Below, one piece after another: positions 18,175-27,137 of a DNA stretch of 62,064 bases; the first letter of the stretch is position 1; the number at the start of each line of letters is the position of its first letter. The position numbers and the translations under genes were made by a program. Source of the DNA: Hyphomicrobiales bacterium. GTDB taxonomy: Bacteria; Pseudomonadota; Alphaproteobacteria; Rhizobiales; Beijerinckiaceae. The notes under the pieces are model-generated. The model worked only from the letters and a program-made list of their open reading frames with translations. It did not search any database and was not told the origin of the DNA. Location of the stretch: NCBI GenBank assembly GCA_900470095.1, contig UBZM01000084.1, positions 1-62,064 on the forward strand, in the 5' to 3' direction.

Positions 18175-19803
18175 ATGTCTGATCGCAGGAATATCGGCAC
18201 CTTCGACTATGTCGTGATCGGTGCGGGGTCGGCGGGCTGCCTGCTCGCGAACCGGCTCTCGGCCGATCCATCCAAGCGCGTGCTCGTGCTGGAAGCCGGC
18301 GGCATGGATGATTGGATCTGGTTCCACGTCCCGGTCGGCTATCTCTACGCAATCGGCAATCCGCGTGCCGACTGGCTGTTCCAGACCGAGCCGCAGGCGG
18401 GCCTGGGCGGCCGGGCGCTCGCCTATCCGCGCGGCAAGGTCGTCGGCGGCTGTTCGGCGATCAATGCGATGATCTACATGCGCGGCCAGGCGGCCGATTA
18501 TGACGGCTGGCGGCAACTCGGCCTGCAGGGCTGGAGCTGGGACGACGTACTGCCCTATTTCCTGAAGCACGAAGACCATATCGCGCCACCGGCTGGCGGA
18601 TTGCATCGCTCCGGCGGCGAATGGCGCGTCGAGAACCCGCGCGTGCGCTGGGCCATTCTCGATGCCGTCCGCGATGCCGCGCAAGCCGCGGGCATCGCCA
18701 AGATCGACGACTTCAACACCGGCGATAATGAAGGGTCGGCCTATTTCCAGGTCAACCAGAAGCGTGGCCGGCGGGTGAGTTCCTATCGCGCCTTCCTGGT
18801 TCCGGCGCTCGGCCGCGAGAATATCCGGCTGGAAACCCATGTGCTGGTCGAGCGCATCATCATCGAAGAGGGCCGTGCCCGCGCGGTCGAATTCACCCAT
18901 CAGGGCGAGAAGCTGCGAGTGGACGCGAGCGGCGAGGTCGTGCTGAGCGCCGGAGCGGTCGGCTCCCCCGCCATTCTCGAGCGGTCAGGAATCGGCGACG
19001 GCGAGCGGCTCCAGGCTCTGGGCATCGAGACGCAGCGTCATCTGCCGGGCGTCGGCGAGAATCTTCAGGACCATCTGCAGATCAGGCCCGTCTACAAGGT
19101 GGAGGGTGTGCGCACACTCAACAGCGACTATGCGAAGCTCTGGCGCAGGCCGTTGATGGCGCTGGAATATGCGGCGCTGCGCACCGGGCCGCTGACCATG
19201 GCGCCGTCCCAGGTCGGCGCCTTCGCCAAGTCCTCGCCGGACTACGCCACGGCCAATCTCGAATTCCATTTCCAGCCGCTCTCGCTCGACAAATGGGGTG
19301 ATGGGCTGCACCCGTTCGGCGCCTTCACCGCCAGTGTCTGCAACCTGAGACCGTCGAGCCGTGGCAGCGTGCATCTGAAGAGCGCCGACGCGAGCGAGGC
19401 TCCAGCGATTTCGCCGAACTATCTCGCAACGGATGAGGACAAGCAGGTCGCGGTCGATGCGCTGAAGCTCGCGCGCCGCATCGTTGCGCAGCAGCCGCTT
19501 GCACGTTTCAAGCCCCAGGAACATGTGCCTGGTCCCTCGGTGACCTCGGATGCAGAGCTTCTGGAGGCGGCGGGTCGGCTGGGCACCACGATTTTTCACC
19601 CGGCGGGAACGGCCAGAATGGGACGCGACGACGATGCCGGTGCCGTGCTCGACGAGCGCCTGCGCCTGCGCGGCATCGACGGCCTGCGCGTCATCGACGC
19701 TTCCGCGATGCCGCGCATCACCTCAGGCAATACGGCCGCGCCAACGATGATGATCGCGGAAAAGGGCGCCCAGATGATCCGGGACGATGCGCGAGGGCGT
19801 TGA
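18175..19803 (+). CDS. GMC-family FAD oxidoreductase (choline dehydrogenase-like)
   Basis: A 542-residue flavoprotein with the FAD-binding GAGSAG motif at about 16-21, the GMC signature around PRGKVVGGCSAINAM near 86-100, and the C-terminal FHPAGTARMG and GNTAAPTMMIAEKGA blocks. Family members oxidise primary alcohols to aldehydes, using FAD and a C-terminal active-site His. No signal peptide is present. An AGGA site precedes the ATG. It follows regulator copy 2 on the same strand (116-base gap) and converges on EutBC. An amino alcohol or related alcohol substrate would fit these neighbours but is only inference. Confidence 0.93.
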   Translation: MSDRRNIGTFDYVVIGAGSAGCLLANRLSADPSKRVLVLEAGGMDDWIWFHVPVGYLYAIGNPRADWLFQTEPQAGLGGRALAYPRGKVVGGCSAINAMIYMRGQAADYDGWRQLGLQGWSWDDVLPYFLKHEDHIAPPAGGLHRSGGEWRVENPRVRWAILDAVRDAAQAAGIAKIDDFNTGDNEGSAYFQVNQKRGRRVSSYRAFLVPALGRENIRLETHVLVERIIIEEGRARAVEFTHQGEKLRVDASGEVVLSAGAVGSPAILERSGIGDGERLQALGIETQRHLPGVGENLQDHLQIRPVYKVEGVRTLNSDYAKLWRRPLMALEYAALRTGPLTMAPSQVGAFAKSSPDYATANLEFHFQPLSLDKWGDGLHPFGAFTASVCNLRPSSRGSVHLKSADASEAPAISPNYLATDEDKQVAVDALKLARRIVAQQPLARFKPQEHVPGPSVTSDAELLEAAGRLGTTIFHPAGTARMGRDDDAGAVLDERLRLRGIDGLRVIDASAMPRITSGNTAAPTMMIAEKGAQMIRDDARGR

Positions 19804-19883
19804 CGTCCTCGCCGAGCCGGAGCCAGCCGCCAGGCCGACCGCGTTCTATTCGGGGGCCGTGTCGGGGCGAGGCGCCGGCAGGT

Positions 19884-20681
19884 TCATTCCGACGTAATCG
19901 AAGGCCGGCTCGCTCCCTCGCCCGCCACAAGGGCAAGCTCGCTCTCGTCCTTGAGTTCGACACCCGTCAGCGAGCGCCTGAGCGCTTCCCGCGCGAGCCA
20001 GGCCAGTTTGAACGCGGCGTGTTCGAAGGAGAGCCCGCCCGGGCGGATATTCGAGACGCAGTTGCGCGTCGCGTCGCTCAGGCCGCGCCGTGGCGCGAAG
20101 GTGAGATAGGCGCCAAGCGAATCCGGCGAGGACAGGCCGGGCCGCTCGCCGATCAGCACCGCGACGAGCCGCGCCCCCAGCGCCTCTGCCGCCTCGTCGC
20201 CGAGCGCCACACGCGCCTGGCTCGCGATCACGACTGGCGCGAGCTTCAGACCCTGTTGGATCACGAAGGGCAGCATGGCTGCGATGAGCGGCACCGCATT
20301 CTGCTGGACAGCGGTCGAGGACAGCCCATCGGCGACGACGAAGGCGAGATCGAATGCATCCCGTCGGGTCGCCAGCGCAGCCTGTGCCTCGGGAGAAAGA
20401 CGCCGCCCGAGATCGGGCCGGCGCAGATAGAGATCGCGCGACGGCGCAGCGCTCTCAACTTGAATCGACACCAGCGAGAGCGCTGCGAGCCCGGCCGCAA
20501 CCTCATCGGGGCGAAACGGGATATGAACCGCGTCGCGCGCCTGCGCATGGGCGAGGCCGAAGCGCAGGACCTCGCGCGTCGGCAAGGACGCACCCGCGCG
20601 GCCGAGCGCGATGCGGGCCGGCGTCAGCCGCGTCAGCGCGGCCCAGCGCTCGTCGGCCGGGAGCGTGTCGTCGCCGCTCAC
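19884..20681 (-). CDS. eutC: Ethanolamine ammonia-lyase small subunit
   Basis: A 265-residue EutC. It carries the family stretches TPARIALGRAGASLPTREVL near the start and VVIASQARVALGDE, IGERPGLSSPDSLGAYLTF and SNIRPGGL in the C-terminal half. With EutB it forms the adenosylcobalamin-dependent enzyme converting ethanolamine to acetaldehyde and ammonia. The start is a GTG at 20681 whose TGA-sharing overlap (GTGA) with the eutB stop indicates translational coupling. A longer in-frame reading to 20984 is antisense-like sequence inside eutB and was rejected. Confidence 0.95.
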   Translation of the reverse strand: MSGDDTLPADERWAALTRLTPARIALGRAGASLPTREVLRFGLAHAQARDAVHIPFRPDEVAAGLAALSLVSIQVESAAPSRDLYLRRPDLGRRLSPEAQAALATRRDAFDLAFVVADGLSSTAVQQNAVPLIAAMLPFVIQQGLKLAPVVIASQARVALGDEAAEALGARLVAVLIGERPGLSSPDSLGAYLTFAPRRGLSDATRNCVSNIRPGGLSFEHAAFKLAWLAREALRRSLTGVELKDESELALVAGEGASRPSITSE

Positions 20682-22066
20682 GCCGCCTGCCCCTGCATCG
20701 CGGCCAGCAAGGCCTGCCCGCCCCGCCCGCTGCTCAACCGCCCTGCCTCGTCGGTGATGTCCATGCGCCGCAGCCAGGCTTCGAATTCGGGTGCTCGCCG
20801 AAGCCCGAGCACCTCGCGGACATAGAGCTGGTCGTGGAAGGAGGTGGACTGGTAGTTCAGCATGACGTCGTCGGCGCCGGGCACACCCATGACGAAATTG
20901 ACTCCGGCCGTGCCGAGCAGGGTCAAGAGCGTGTCCATGTCGTCCTGATCGGCCTCGGCATGGTTGGTGTAGCAGACGTCGCACCCCAGCGGCACGCCCA
21001 TCAACTTGCCGCAGAAATGATCCTCAAGCCCGGCGCGGATGATCTGCTTGCCGTCATAGAGATATTCCGGGCCGATGAAGCCGACGACGGTGTTCACCAA
21101 CAGCGGCTCGAAGGGACGGCAGACGGCGTAGGCGCGTGCTTCCAGCGTCTGCTGGTCGACGCCGTGATGCGCGTCGGCCGAGAGCGCGGAGCCCTGTCCG
21201 GTCTCGAAATACATCACGTTGTCGCCGACGGTGCCGCGCTTCAGCGAGCGTCCGGCGTCCAGGCCTTCCTGGAGCACAGACAGCGAAATGCCAAAGGACT
21301 CGTTGGCCTTCTGCGTGCCGGCGACGGATTGGAAGACGAGATCGACCGGCGCGCCCTGCCCGATCAGCGCGATTGCACTGGTGACATGGGTCAGCACGCA
21401 GCTCTGCGTGGGGATGTCGAAGCGATGGATCAACTCGTCGAGCAGGCGGACGAGATCACCGAGCACCGGCAGGGAATCGGATGCCGGGTTGATGCCGATC
21501 ACGGCATCGCCGCAGCCATAGAGCAGCCCGTCGATCGTCGAGGCGAGGATGCCGGCGGCATCGTCGGTTGGGTGGTTCGGCTGCAGGCGTACCGCCATCG
21601 TGCCGGGCAGGCCGATCGTGTCGCGAAAGCGCGTGACGACCCGGCATTTGCGGGCAACCAGGATAAGATCCTGGTTGCGCATCAGCTTGGAGACGGCGGC
21701 CGCCATTTCCGGCGTCACGCCCGGCGCGACGGCGGCCAGAACCTCGCGCGTCGCCTTCTCCGAACAGAGCCAGTCGCGGAACTCGCCAACCGTCAGGGAG
21801 GCGATCGGCAGGAAGGCTGCCGTATCATGGGTATCGATGATCAGCCGGGTGACCTCGTCCTCCTCGTAGGGCACGAGCGCTTCATTGAGGAAGATGCGCA
21901 GGGGCAGGTCGGCGAGCGCGATCTTCGCCGCCATGTTCTCTTCCATGCTGGCGGCGGCGATGCCGGCCAGCATGTCGCCGGAACGCAGTGGCGTCGCCTT
22001 CGCCATCAATTGCTTCAGATCGGCAAAGACATGGACATGCCCTCCGACCGTGACGCGGTATGTCAT
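20678..22066 (-). CDS. eutB: Ethanolamine ammonia-lyase large subunit
   Basis: A 462-residue EutB, normal length for the family. Clear blocks include MYFETGQGSALSADAHHGVDQ, the VNTVVGFIGPEYLYDG active-site region, the CDVCYTNHAEADQDD segment and the MLNYQSTSFHDQLYVRE C-terminal block. It is the catalytic TIM-barrel subunit of cobalamin-dependent ethanolamine deamination. Upstream of the ATG at 22066 the frame stays open to 22141 without conserved sequence. No EutA reactivase, microcompartment shell, ethanolamine permease or acetaldehyde dehydrogenase gene is seen in the window, so this is a minimal, cytosolic-type arrangement. Confidence 0.96.
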   Translation of the reverse strand: MTYRVTVGGHVHVFADLKQLMAKATPLRSGDMLAGIAAASMEENMAAKIALADLPLRIFLNEALVPYEEDEVTRLIIDTHDTAAFLPIASLTVGEFRDWLCSEKATREVLAAVAPGVTPEMAAAVSKLMRNQDLILVARKCRVVTRFRDTIGLPGTMAVRLQPNHPTDDAAGILASTIDGLLYGCGDAVIGINPASDSLPVLGDLVRLLDELIHRFDIPTQSCVLTHVTSAIALIGQGAPVDLVFQSVAGTQKANESFGISLSVLQEGLDAGRSLKRGTVGDNVMYFETGQGSALSADAHHGVDQQTLEARAYAVCRPFEPLLVNTVVGFIGPEYLYDGKQIIRAGLEDHFCGKLMGVPLGCDVCYTNHAEADQDDMDTLLTLLGTAGVNFVMGVPGADDVMLNYQSTSFHDQLYVREVLGLRRAPEFEAWLRRMDITDEAGRLSSGRGGQALLAAMQGQAA

Positions 22067-22148
22067 CAACCTGTCCCCCCGGATCATGCCCGTACGAGTG
22101 TGGGAGCGGCCGCTCCGGAGCGCAAGCCGCGCCGCGCCCATGGAGGGT

Positions 22149-23180
22149 CTATGCCGGTCTGGCGTAGGCCTCGATCGTGTCGAAGAGCTTGCGCGGAATG
22201 GTGATGCCCCCGGTCGCCGTGCGGGCGCGGGCTGCGGCGCGCCGCTCGCCCGGCAGGCGGGCCCCGGGCTGACCGGCTACCGCATCGAACAAGCGCTCAA
22301 GGCGGGACGAGGCGCCCTCGCCCGCCAGTTCGCCGGGATCGATCGCGATGAAGAACTGGCCGGTGCGTGGGGAGCCGCCAAGATTATCAGCGAAGGAGGA
22401 TGCATCGATCGAGAGACAGGCACCGGTCAGCCAGGCTGCGAAGACCTCGGCGATCAAGGCAAGGCCGGCGCCCTTGTAGCCGCCGGACGGGACCATCGAA
22501 CCACCGGCCAGCGCCGCCTTGGGATCGGTCGTCGGGTTGCCGTCCCTGTCGAGGGCCCAGCCGAGGGGGATTGCCTCGCCGCGTTGCTGGTGGACAACGA
22601 TCTCGCTCTTGGCGACGACGCTGGAGGATTGGTCGAGCACCAGCGGCTCGCGTCCTACACGCGGCACCGCAAAGGCGACCGGATTGGTGCCGAACACCGG
22701 TCTCGCACCGCCCGCCGGCGCGATCGAGGCCGGTGCATTGACGAAGCCCAAGGCCAGCAGATCGTTTTGGGCAATGCGCTCGACATGGTAGCCGACCACG
22801 CCGCAATTATAGGAGTTGGTGACGGCGAGCGCGGCGATGCCCTGCGCCTTTGCCGCCTCGCACAAAGCCGGCAGGCCAAAATCGATCGCCGGATGGGCAA
22901 AGCCCGCCTTTGCGTCGACGCGGACCAGGCCCGGCTTCGGGCTATCGAGCACCGGGCGCGCCTTGCCGTCGATCTTGCCGACGCGGGCGTGCTCGCAATA
23001 GGTCGGCAGGCGCGCGAGGCCGTGGCTGTGCACGCCCTCGGCCTCCGCTGCGACGACGGAAGCCGTGATCGGCGCTTCGTTGCGCGGATCGACCCCGCAG
23101 GCGAGCAGTACGCGCCGCGTCAGCGCTTCGACCTGGGTGAGCGTCAGGTGAACGCCGTCGGCGGAACTCTGCGTGTTCAT
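22149..23180 (-). CDS. Ldh2/malate-L-lactate dehydrogenase family NAD(P)-dependent oxidoreductase
   Basis: A 343-residue protein of the Ldh_2 family (YlbC/AllD/DlgD group, unrelated to classical Rossmann LDH). Recognisable blocks are EGVHSHGLARLP near 48-59 with the catalytic-type His, VTNSYNCGVVGYH, FGTNPVAFAVPR and SGGYKGAGLALIAEV. These enzymes reduce 2-oxo acids or oxidise 2-hydroxy acids such as malate, ureidoglycolate or 2,3-diketogulonate. Its start overlaps the HyuB stop by four bases (ATGA), so it works in the same operon as the hydantoinase-like pair and may act on its acid product. Confidence 0.92.
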   Translation of the reverse strand: MNTQSSADGVHLTLTQVEALTRRVLLACGVDPRNEAPITASVVAAEAEGVHSHGLARLPTYCEHARVGKIDGKARPVLDSPKPGLVRVDAKAGFAHPAIDFGLPALCEAAKAQGIAALAVTNSYNCGVVGYHVERIAQNDLLALGFVNAPASIAPAGGARPVFGTNPVAFAVPRVGREPLVLDQSSSVVAKSEIVVHQQRGEAIPLGWALDRDGNPTTDPKAALAGGSMVPSGGYKGAGLALIAEVFAAWLTGACLSIDASSFADNLGGSPRTGQFFIAIDPGELAGEGASSRLERLFDAVAGQPGARLPGERRAAARARTATGGITIPRKLFDTIEAYARPA

Positions 23181-24877
23181 GCCGCCTCCTCCTTGTCCTG
23201 TTCGGTGCCGTAGAACCGGGATGCGGCCTGCGGCGTCACCAGCCCGTCTGCAATGTCCCTAGCGAGGCGCTTCGGATCGCGCTGCGCTGGGTCGCCGAAG
23301 CCGCCGCCACCGGAGGTCTCGATGGTGACGGTGTCGCCGGCCTTCAGCGGAATGCCCGAGACCTTGGATTGCAGCGAGAGTTTCGAGCCGTCAGCGCGCG
23401 TCACGGTGGTGCGGCTGAGCGAACCGGGCTCGCCGCCGCCGATGCCGTAGGGCGCGTGCCGGAAGCGCTCGAAATTGGTCGAGAGCGAGCCCTCGGCCGC
23501 ATCCAGCCGCCATTCCCGCACGAGGCCCAGGCCACCGCGGAACTCACCGGCGCCACCGGAATCCGGGACCAGCCCGTATCGCGTGAAGGTCACCGGGTAC
23601 TTGGCCTCGATCATCTCGATCGGGGCATTGGTATTGTTGTGCAGGCCGCAGGAGAGCGCGCTTGCGCCATCGCCCCTGGCATGGCCGCCCCAGCCGCCGA
23701 CCTCGATGTCGAAATAGACCTGGCGTTTGCCCTTCGGGTTGGTTGTCTGCAGCGCGTAGACATAGGAGATCGCGTAATAGGCGGCTGGGATGCGCTCCGG
23801 CATGATCTGCGCCAGCGCCCCGAAGACGGCAGTCGCGATGCGATGGTTGACGACCATGCGGCCGGCAACCGGCGCCGGGAAAACCGCATTGACCACGCTG
23901 CCTTCCGGCAGCTTGACGGTGACGGCGCGATAGCAGCCGGAATTGGCCGGGATCTCGCCGCCGAGTGCGGCCAGCAGCGCGTAGTAGACGGCCGAGCAGG
24001 TCATGGCGGGGGTGTTGTTGACCGGCCCCTTCACCTGTGGGCTCGAGCCCTCGAAATCGAGCGTAATGGTCTCGCCGCGCTTGATGATCTTCACCGCAAG
24101 CCGGATCGGCTCTTCCGATTGGCCATCATCATCGACCAGTTCGACGAAGGAGGATTCGCTGTCGGGAAGCGCCTTCAGCGCGGCGCGCACCATGCGCTCG
24201 GAGCCGTCGAGGATGGCCGACATCGCGGCCGCGAGCGGGGCGGAACCGTATTTGCGCGCCATGCGCGCCACGGCCCGCTCGCCGATGCCGAGTGCTGCGA
24301 TCTGCGCATTGAGGTCGCCGCGCGTCTCGTCGGGCTGGCGTACATTGTGCAGCAGCATCTCGAAGACGCCGGTGTTGAGCACGCCCCTGTCGACGAGGCG
24401 CAGCGGCGGGATGCGGATGCCTTCCTGGAATACCTCCGTCGCATTGGCATAGTAGCTGCCGGCCGCACCGCCGCCGACATCGACATGGTGGCAGAGCGTG
24501 CCGACGATGCCGACCCGCTCGCCATCGACGAAGACCGGCCGGAAGGTCTGGATATCCGGCAGATGCTGGCCGCCGGAATAGGGATCATTGGTGACGATGA
24601 CGTCGCCGTCGTTCCACTGGTCGAGCAGAATGAAGCGGTCGAGGATGGTGCGCAGGCAGTCCGACATCGAGTTCAGGTGAACCGGGATGCGCGCGGATTG
24701 GGCGATGTTGCGGCCTTGCGCATCGAAGACGGCGGTCGAGAAATCCAGGATTTCGCGAACCACGGTCGAGCGGCTGGTGCGCCAGATCGTGATGCTCATT
24801 TCCTCGGCCGCAGCGACCAGCGCATTGCGGATGACTTCGAGGCGGACTGGGTCGATGCCCTTCAAAATGTCGCTCAT
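23177..24877 (-). CDS. hyuB: Hydantoinase B/oxoprolinase family protein (HyuB)
   Basis: A 566-residue HyuB subunit. It begins IDPVRLEVIRNALVAAAEEMS, followed by NDPYSGGQHLPDI, VGTLCHHVDVGG and the C-terminal SGGGGFGDPAQRDP block, all typical of N-methylhydantoinase B/acetone-carboxylase beta-like proteins. With HyuA it uses ATP to open a cyclic amide (hydantoin, oxoproline) or to carboxylate a ketone. The ATG at 24877 is placed with GAGG nine bases upstream. A GTG at 24892 overlapping the HyuA stop is an equally coupled alternative adding five residues. Confidence 0.93.
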   Translation of the reverse strand: MSDILKGIDPVRLEVIRNALVAAAEEMSITIWRTSRSTVVREILDFSTAVFDAQGRNIAQSARIPVHLNSMSDCLRTILDRFILLDQWNDGDVIVTNDPYSGGQHLPDIQTFRPVFVDGERVGIVGTLCHHVDVGGGAAGSYYANATEVFQEGIRIPPLRLVDRGVLNTGVFEMLLHNVRQPDETRGDLNAQIAALGIGERAVARMARKYGSAPLAAAMSAILDGSERMVRAALKALPDSESSFVELVDDDGQSEEPIRLAVKIIKRGETITLDFEGSSPQVKGPVNNTPAMTCSAVYYALLAALGGEIPANSGCYRAVTVKLPEGSVVNAVFPAPVAGRMVVNHRIATAVFGALAQIMPERIPAAYYAISYVYALQTTNPKGKRQVYFDIEVGGWGGHARGDGASALSCGLHNNTNAPIEMIEAKYPVTFTRYGLVPDSGGAGEFRGGLGLVREWRLDAAEGSLSTNFERFRHAPYGIGGGEPGSLSRTTVTRADGSKLSLQSKVSGIPLKAGDTVTIETSGGGGFGDPAQRDPKRLARDIADGLVTPQAASRFYGTEQDKEEAA

Positions 24878-24888
24878 GGTGTCGGGCC

Positions 24889-26937
24889 TCACTGCGCGGT
24901 GATGCGGTCGGCGATCAGGGCGCCGGCGGAATGGGTGACGATGTTCCAGCCGGCCGGCAGGTAGATCGAGGTGTAGGGCTCTTCGACGACGGCCGGGCCG
25001 CTGACGGGATCGGTGGTGCCGATCGCATCGCGCTCCCAGACCGGGGTGTCGACTGCCGCTCCCCGGCCATGGACCGGGCGCGATTGTGCGGCTGGTTTCG
25101 CGGAACCGGCGGCCTGGCGCGCGGGGACCGGCTTGGCCAGTGCGCCAACGGCTTTCAGCCGCAGGGCGACGATCTCGACCGGCACTTCCGGTTCGTCGTA
25201 GGAGAAGCGCTGCTTGTGCAGGGCGTGGAAGGCAGCGCTCGCCCTGGCGACGCCCGGGGCCGAGAAATCAGCCTCATCCAGCGGCACGCGCAGGTCGAAG
25301 GCCTGCCCGGCATAACGAAGGTCGACGGCCCATTCGAAGCGACGCGCCTCGGGCGCGACGCCGTCCTCGGCGAGCAGGGTTTCCGCCTCCGCGACCAGAC
25401 GGGACGCGGTCGCGCCCAAACCAGCCGCGAGATCCTCGAACAGGCCGATCTGAGTGGCACTCAGGTCATGGGCGATATCGGACCAGAGGATGCCCCAGGC
25501 CGAGAGCGTCGAGGCATGGGCGGGGAAGATGACACGGCGGATGCCGAGTTCCTCCGCCACTTCGCAGGCATGGACGCCGCCGGCACCGCCGAAGGACAGC
25601 ATGGCGAAATCCTCGGGATCGAGCCCTTTCTCGAAGAGCGAGAGGCGGATCGCCATGGCCAGCGCGGAATTCGCGACGTCGATGACGCCGGCCGCGGTCC
25701 TGTCGACGGAGAGCCCGAGCGGCGCTGCGACGATCGCGGCAGCGCGACGCGCAGCTTCGCGGTCGAGCGGCATCGCCCCGCCCATGAAGCTCTTCCCGTC
25801 GAGACGGCCGAGCAGGAGATTCGCGTCGGTCACGGTGAGCGCTGTGCCGCCCTTGCCGTAGCAGGCGGGTCCGGGATCGGCTCCGGCGCTGTGCGGTCCG
25901 ATGCGCAGGCGATTGCCGTCGTCGACCCAGGCGATCGAGCCGCCGCCGGCGCCGATGGTGCGCATCTCGATCATCGGCAGCCGCACGGGCAGGCCGTCGA
26001 CCTCGCCCTCATTGACCATCGAGACCACGCCGTCATGGACCACGGAGACGTCGAAGGAGGTGCCGCCCATGTCGACCGCGACGAGATTGGGCTCGCCGAG
26101 TTCTACCGACAGGCGCCTGGCCGCTGCGGCTCCGCCGCTGGGGCCGGAGAGCAGCAGGCGGGCGGGCTCACGCCCGGCCTTGGCGAGGCCGGACACGCCA
26201 CCATTGGACTGGACGAGATAGACCTGAGTCTGCGGCACCTCTTCGGCGAGGCGCCCGGCGAGACGGTCGGTATAGCTCTGGACGATCGGCACCAGCAGCG
26301 CGTTCAGCGCCGTGGTCGACATGCGCTCATATTCACGGATCTCGGGCGAGATGTCGCTGGCGAGCGAGATCGCGACGCCCGGCAGCATGTCCGTCAGGAT
26401 CTCGCCGACGCGCCGTTCATGGGCAGGGTTGGCATAGGCGTGCAGCAGGCAGACCGCGACCGACCTGACGCCGGCCATGGCGATTTCGGACGCGATCCTG
26501 CGAACGCCATCCTCCTCGAGCGGAGCAATGATCCGCCCGTCTGCGCCAACGCGCTCCTCGACCCCGAAGCAAAAGCGGCGGGCGACCAGCGGCTCCGGCT
26601 GCTCCAGCGTGATGGCATAGACATCCTTGCGGCCATGCCGGCCGATCTGCATCACGTCCTCGAAGCCGGCCGTGGTGATGACCGCGCCGAGCGGCAGCTT
26701 GCGCTCCAGCACGGCGTTAGTCGCGATCGTGGTCCCGTGCAGCAGGTACTGCACCGCTTCCAGCGGGAAGCCGAAACGCTCAGACGCCTGACGAATGCCG
26801 GTGAGGAGTCCGACGGAAGGATCCTTCGGCGTACTCGGTGTCTTGATCTGGTTGATGGCGCCGGTCCCGGCATCGAGGATCTCGATATCGGTGAAGGTAC
26901 CGCCAATATCGACGGCGATGCGGATATCCTGTTCCAT
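24889..26937 (-). CDS. hyuA: Hydantoinase A/oxoprolinase family protein (HyuA)
   Basis: A 682-residue HyuA subunit with the ATP-binding opening VDIGGTFTDIEI, the LLHGTTIATNAVLER segment, the VDMGGTSFDVSV acetate/sugar kinase-like fold motif and FGGAGGVHACEVAEELG. It provides the ATPase half of the HyuAB complex, which hydrolyses cyclic amides such as N-methylhydantoin or 5-oxoproline. It lies immediately upstream of hyuB and the Ldh2-type dehydrogenase, and downstream of the Pot-like importer genes on the same strand (200-base gap). The exact ring substrate cannot be read from sequence. Confidence 0.94.
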   Translation of the reverse strand: MEQDIRIAVDIGGTFTDIEILDAGTGAINQIKTPSTPKDPSVGLLTGIRQASERFGFPLEAVQYLLHGTTIATNAVLERKLPLGAVITTAGFEDVMQIGRHGRKDVYAITLEQPEPLVARRFCFGVEERVGADGRIIAPLEEDGVRRIASEIAMAGVRSVAVCLLHAYANPAHERRVGEILTDMLPGVAISLASDISPEIREYERMSTTALNALLVPIVQSYTDRLAGRLAEEVPQTQVYLVQSNGGVSGLAKAGREPARLLLSGPSGGAAAARRLSVELGEPNLVAVDMGGTSFDVSVVHDGVVSMVNEGEVDGLPVRLPMIEMRTIGAGGGSIAWVDDGNRLRIGPHSAGADPGPACYGKGGTALTVTDANLLLGRLDGKSFMGGAMPLDREAARRAAAIVAAPLGLSVDRTAAGVIDVANSALAMAIRLSLFEKGLDPEDFAMLSFGGAGGVHACEVAEELGIRRVIFPAHASTLSAWGILWSDIAHDLSATQIGLFEDLAAGLGATASRLVAEAETLLAEDGVAPEARRFEWAVDLRYAGQAFDLRVPLDEADFSAPGVARASAAFHALHKQRFSYDEPEVPVEIVALRLKAVGALAKPVPARQAAGSAKPAAQSRPVHGRGAAVDTPVWERDAIGTTDPVSGPAVVEEPYTSIYLPAGWNIVTHSAGALIADRITAQ

Positions 26938-27137
26938 CAGGCAAAGCTCCAGGGTTCCCGCTCGCGCCGCGAGCAGGCCAGGTTCGAAGAATGGGCGTTT
27001 CGGCGCGGCGGCGGGCCCTGCCCGTCCGCCTCAGTATCCGGCCGGGCTAGCGGCCTGCTTCACGACAGCTCGAGACCATGCGGCCTCCCTTGTCCGGCGG
27101 TGTTGATGCGATGAATGAGCACATTCGACGAAAGAGC

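Noticed and set aside
24931..27114. A 727-codon plus-strand open frame opposite hyuA
   Set aside because: It is the antisense shadow of a clear HyuA coding sequence. High-GC codon bias keeps antisense frames open, and its translation has no recognisable domain.
26938..27137. Possible small gene in the 200-base gap between hyuA and the PotC-like gene
   Set aside because: Short frames exist, but none has a ribosome site with a plausible protein; only a 6-base inverted ATGAGC/GCTCAT pair is visible.
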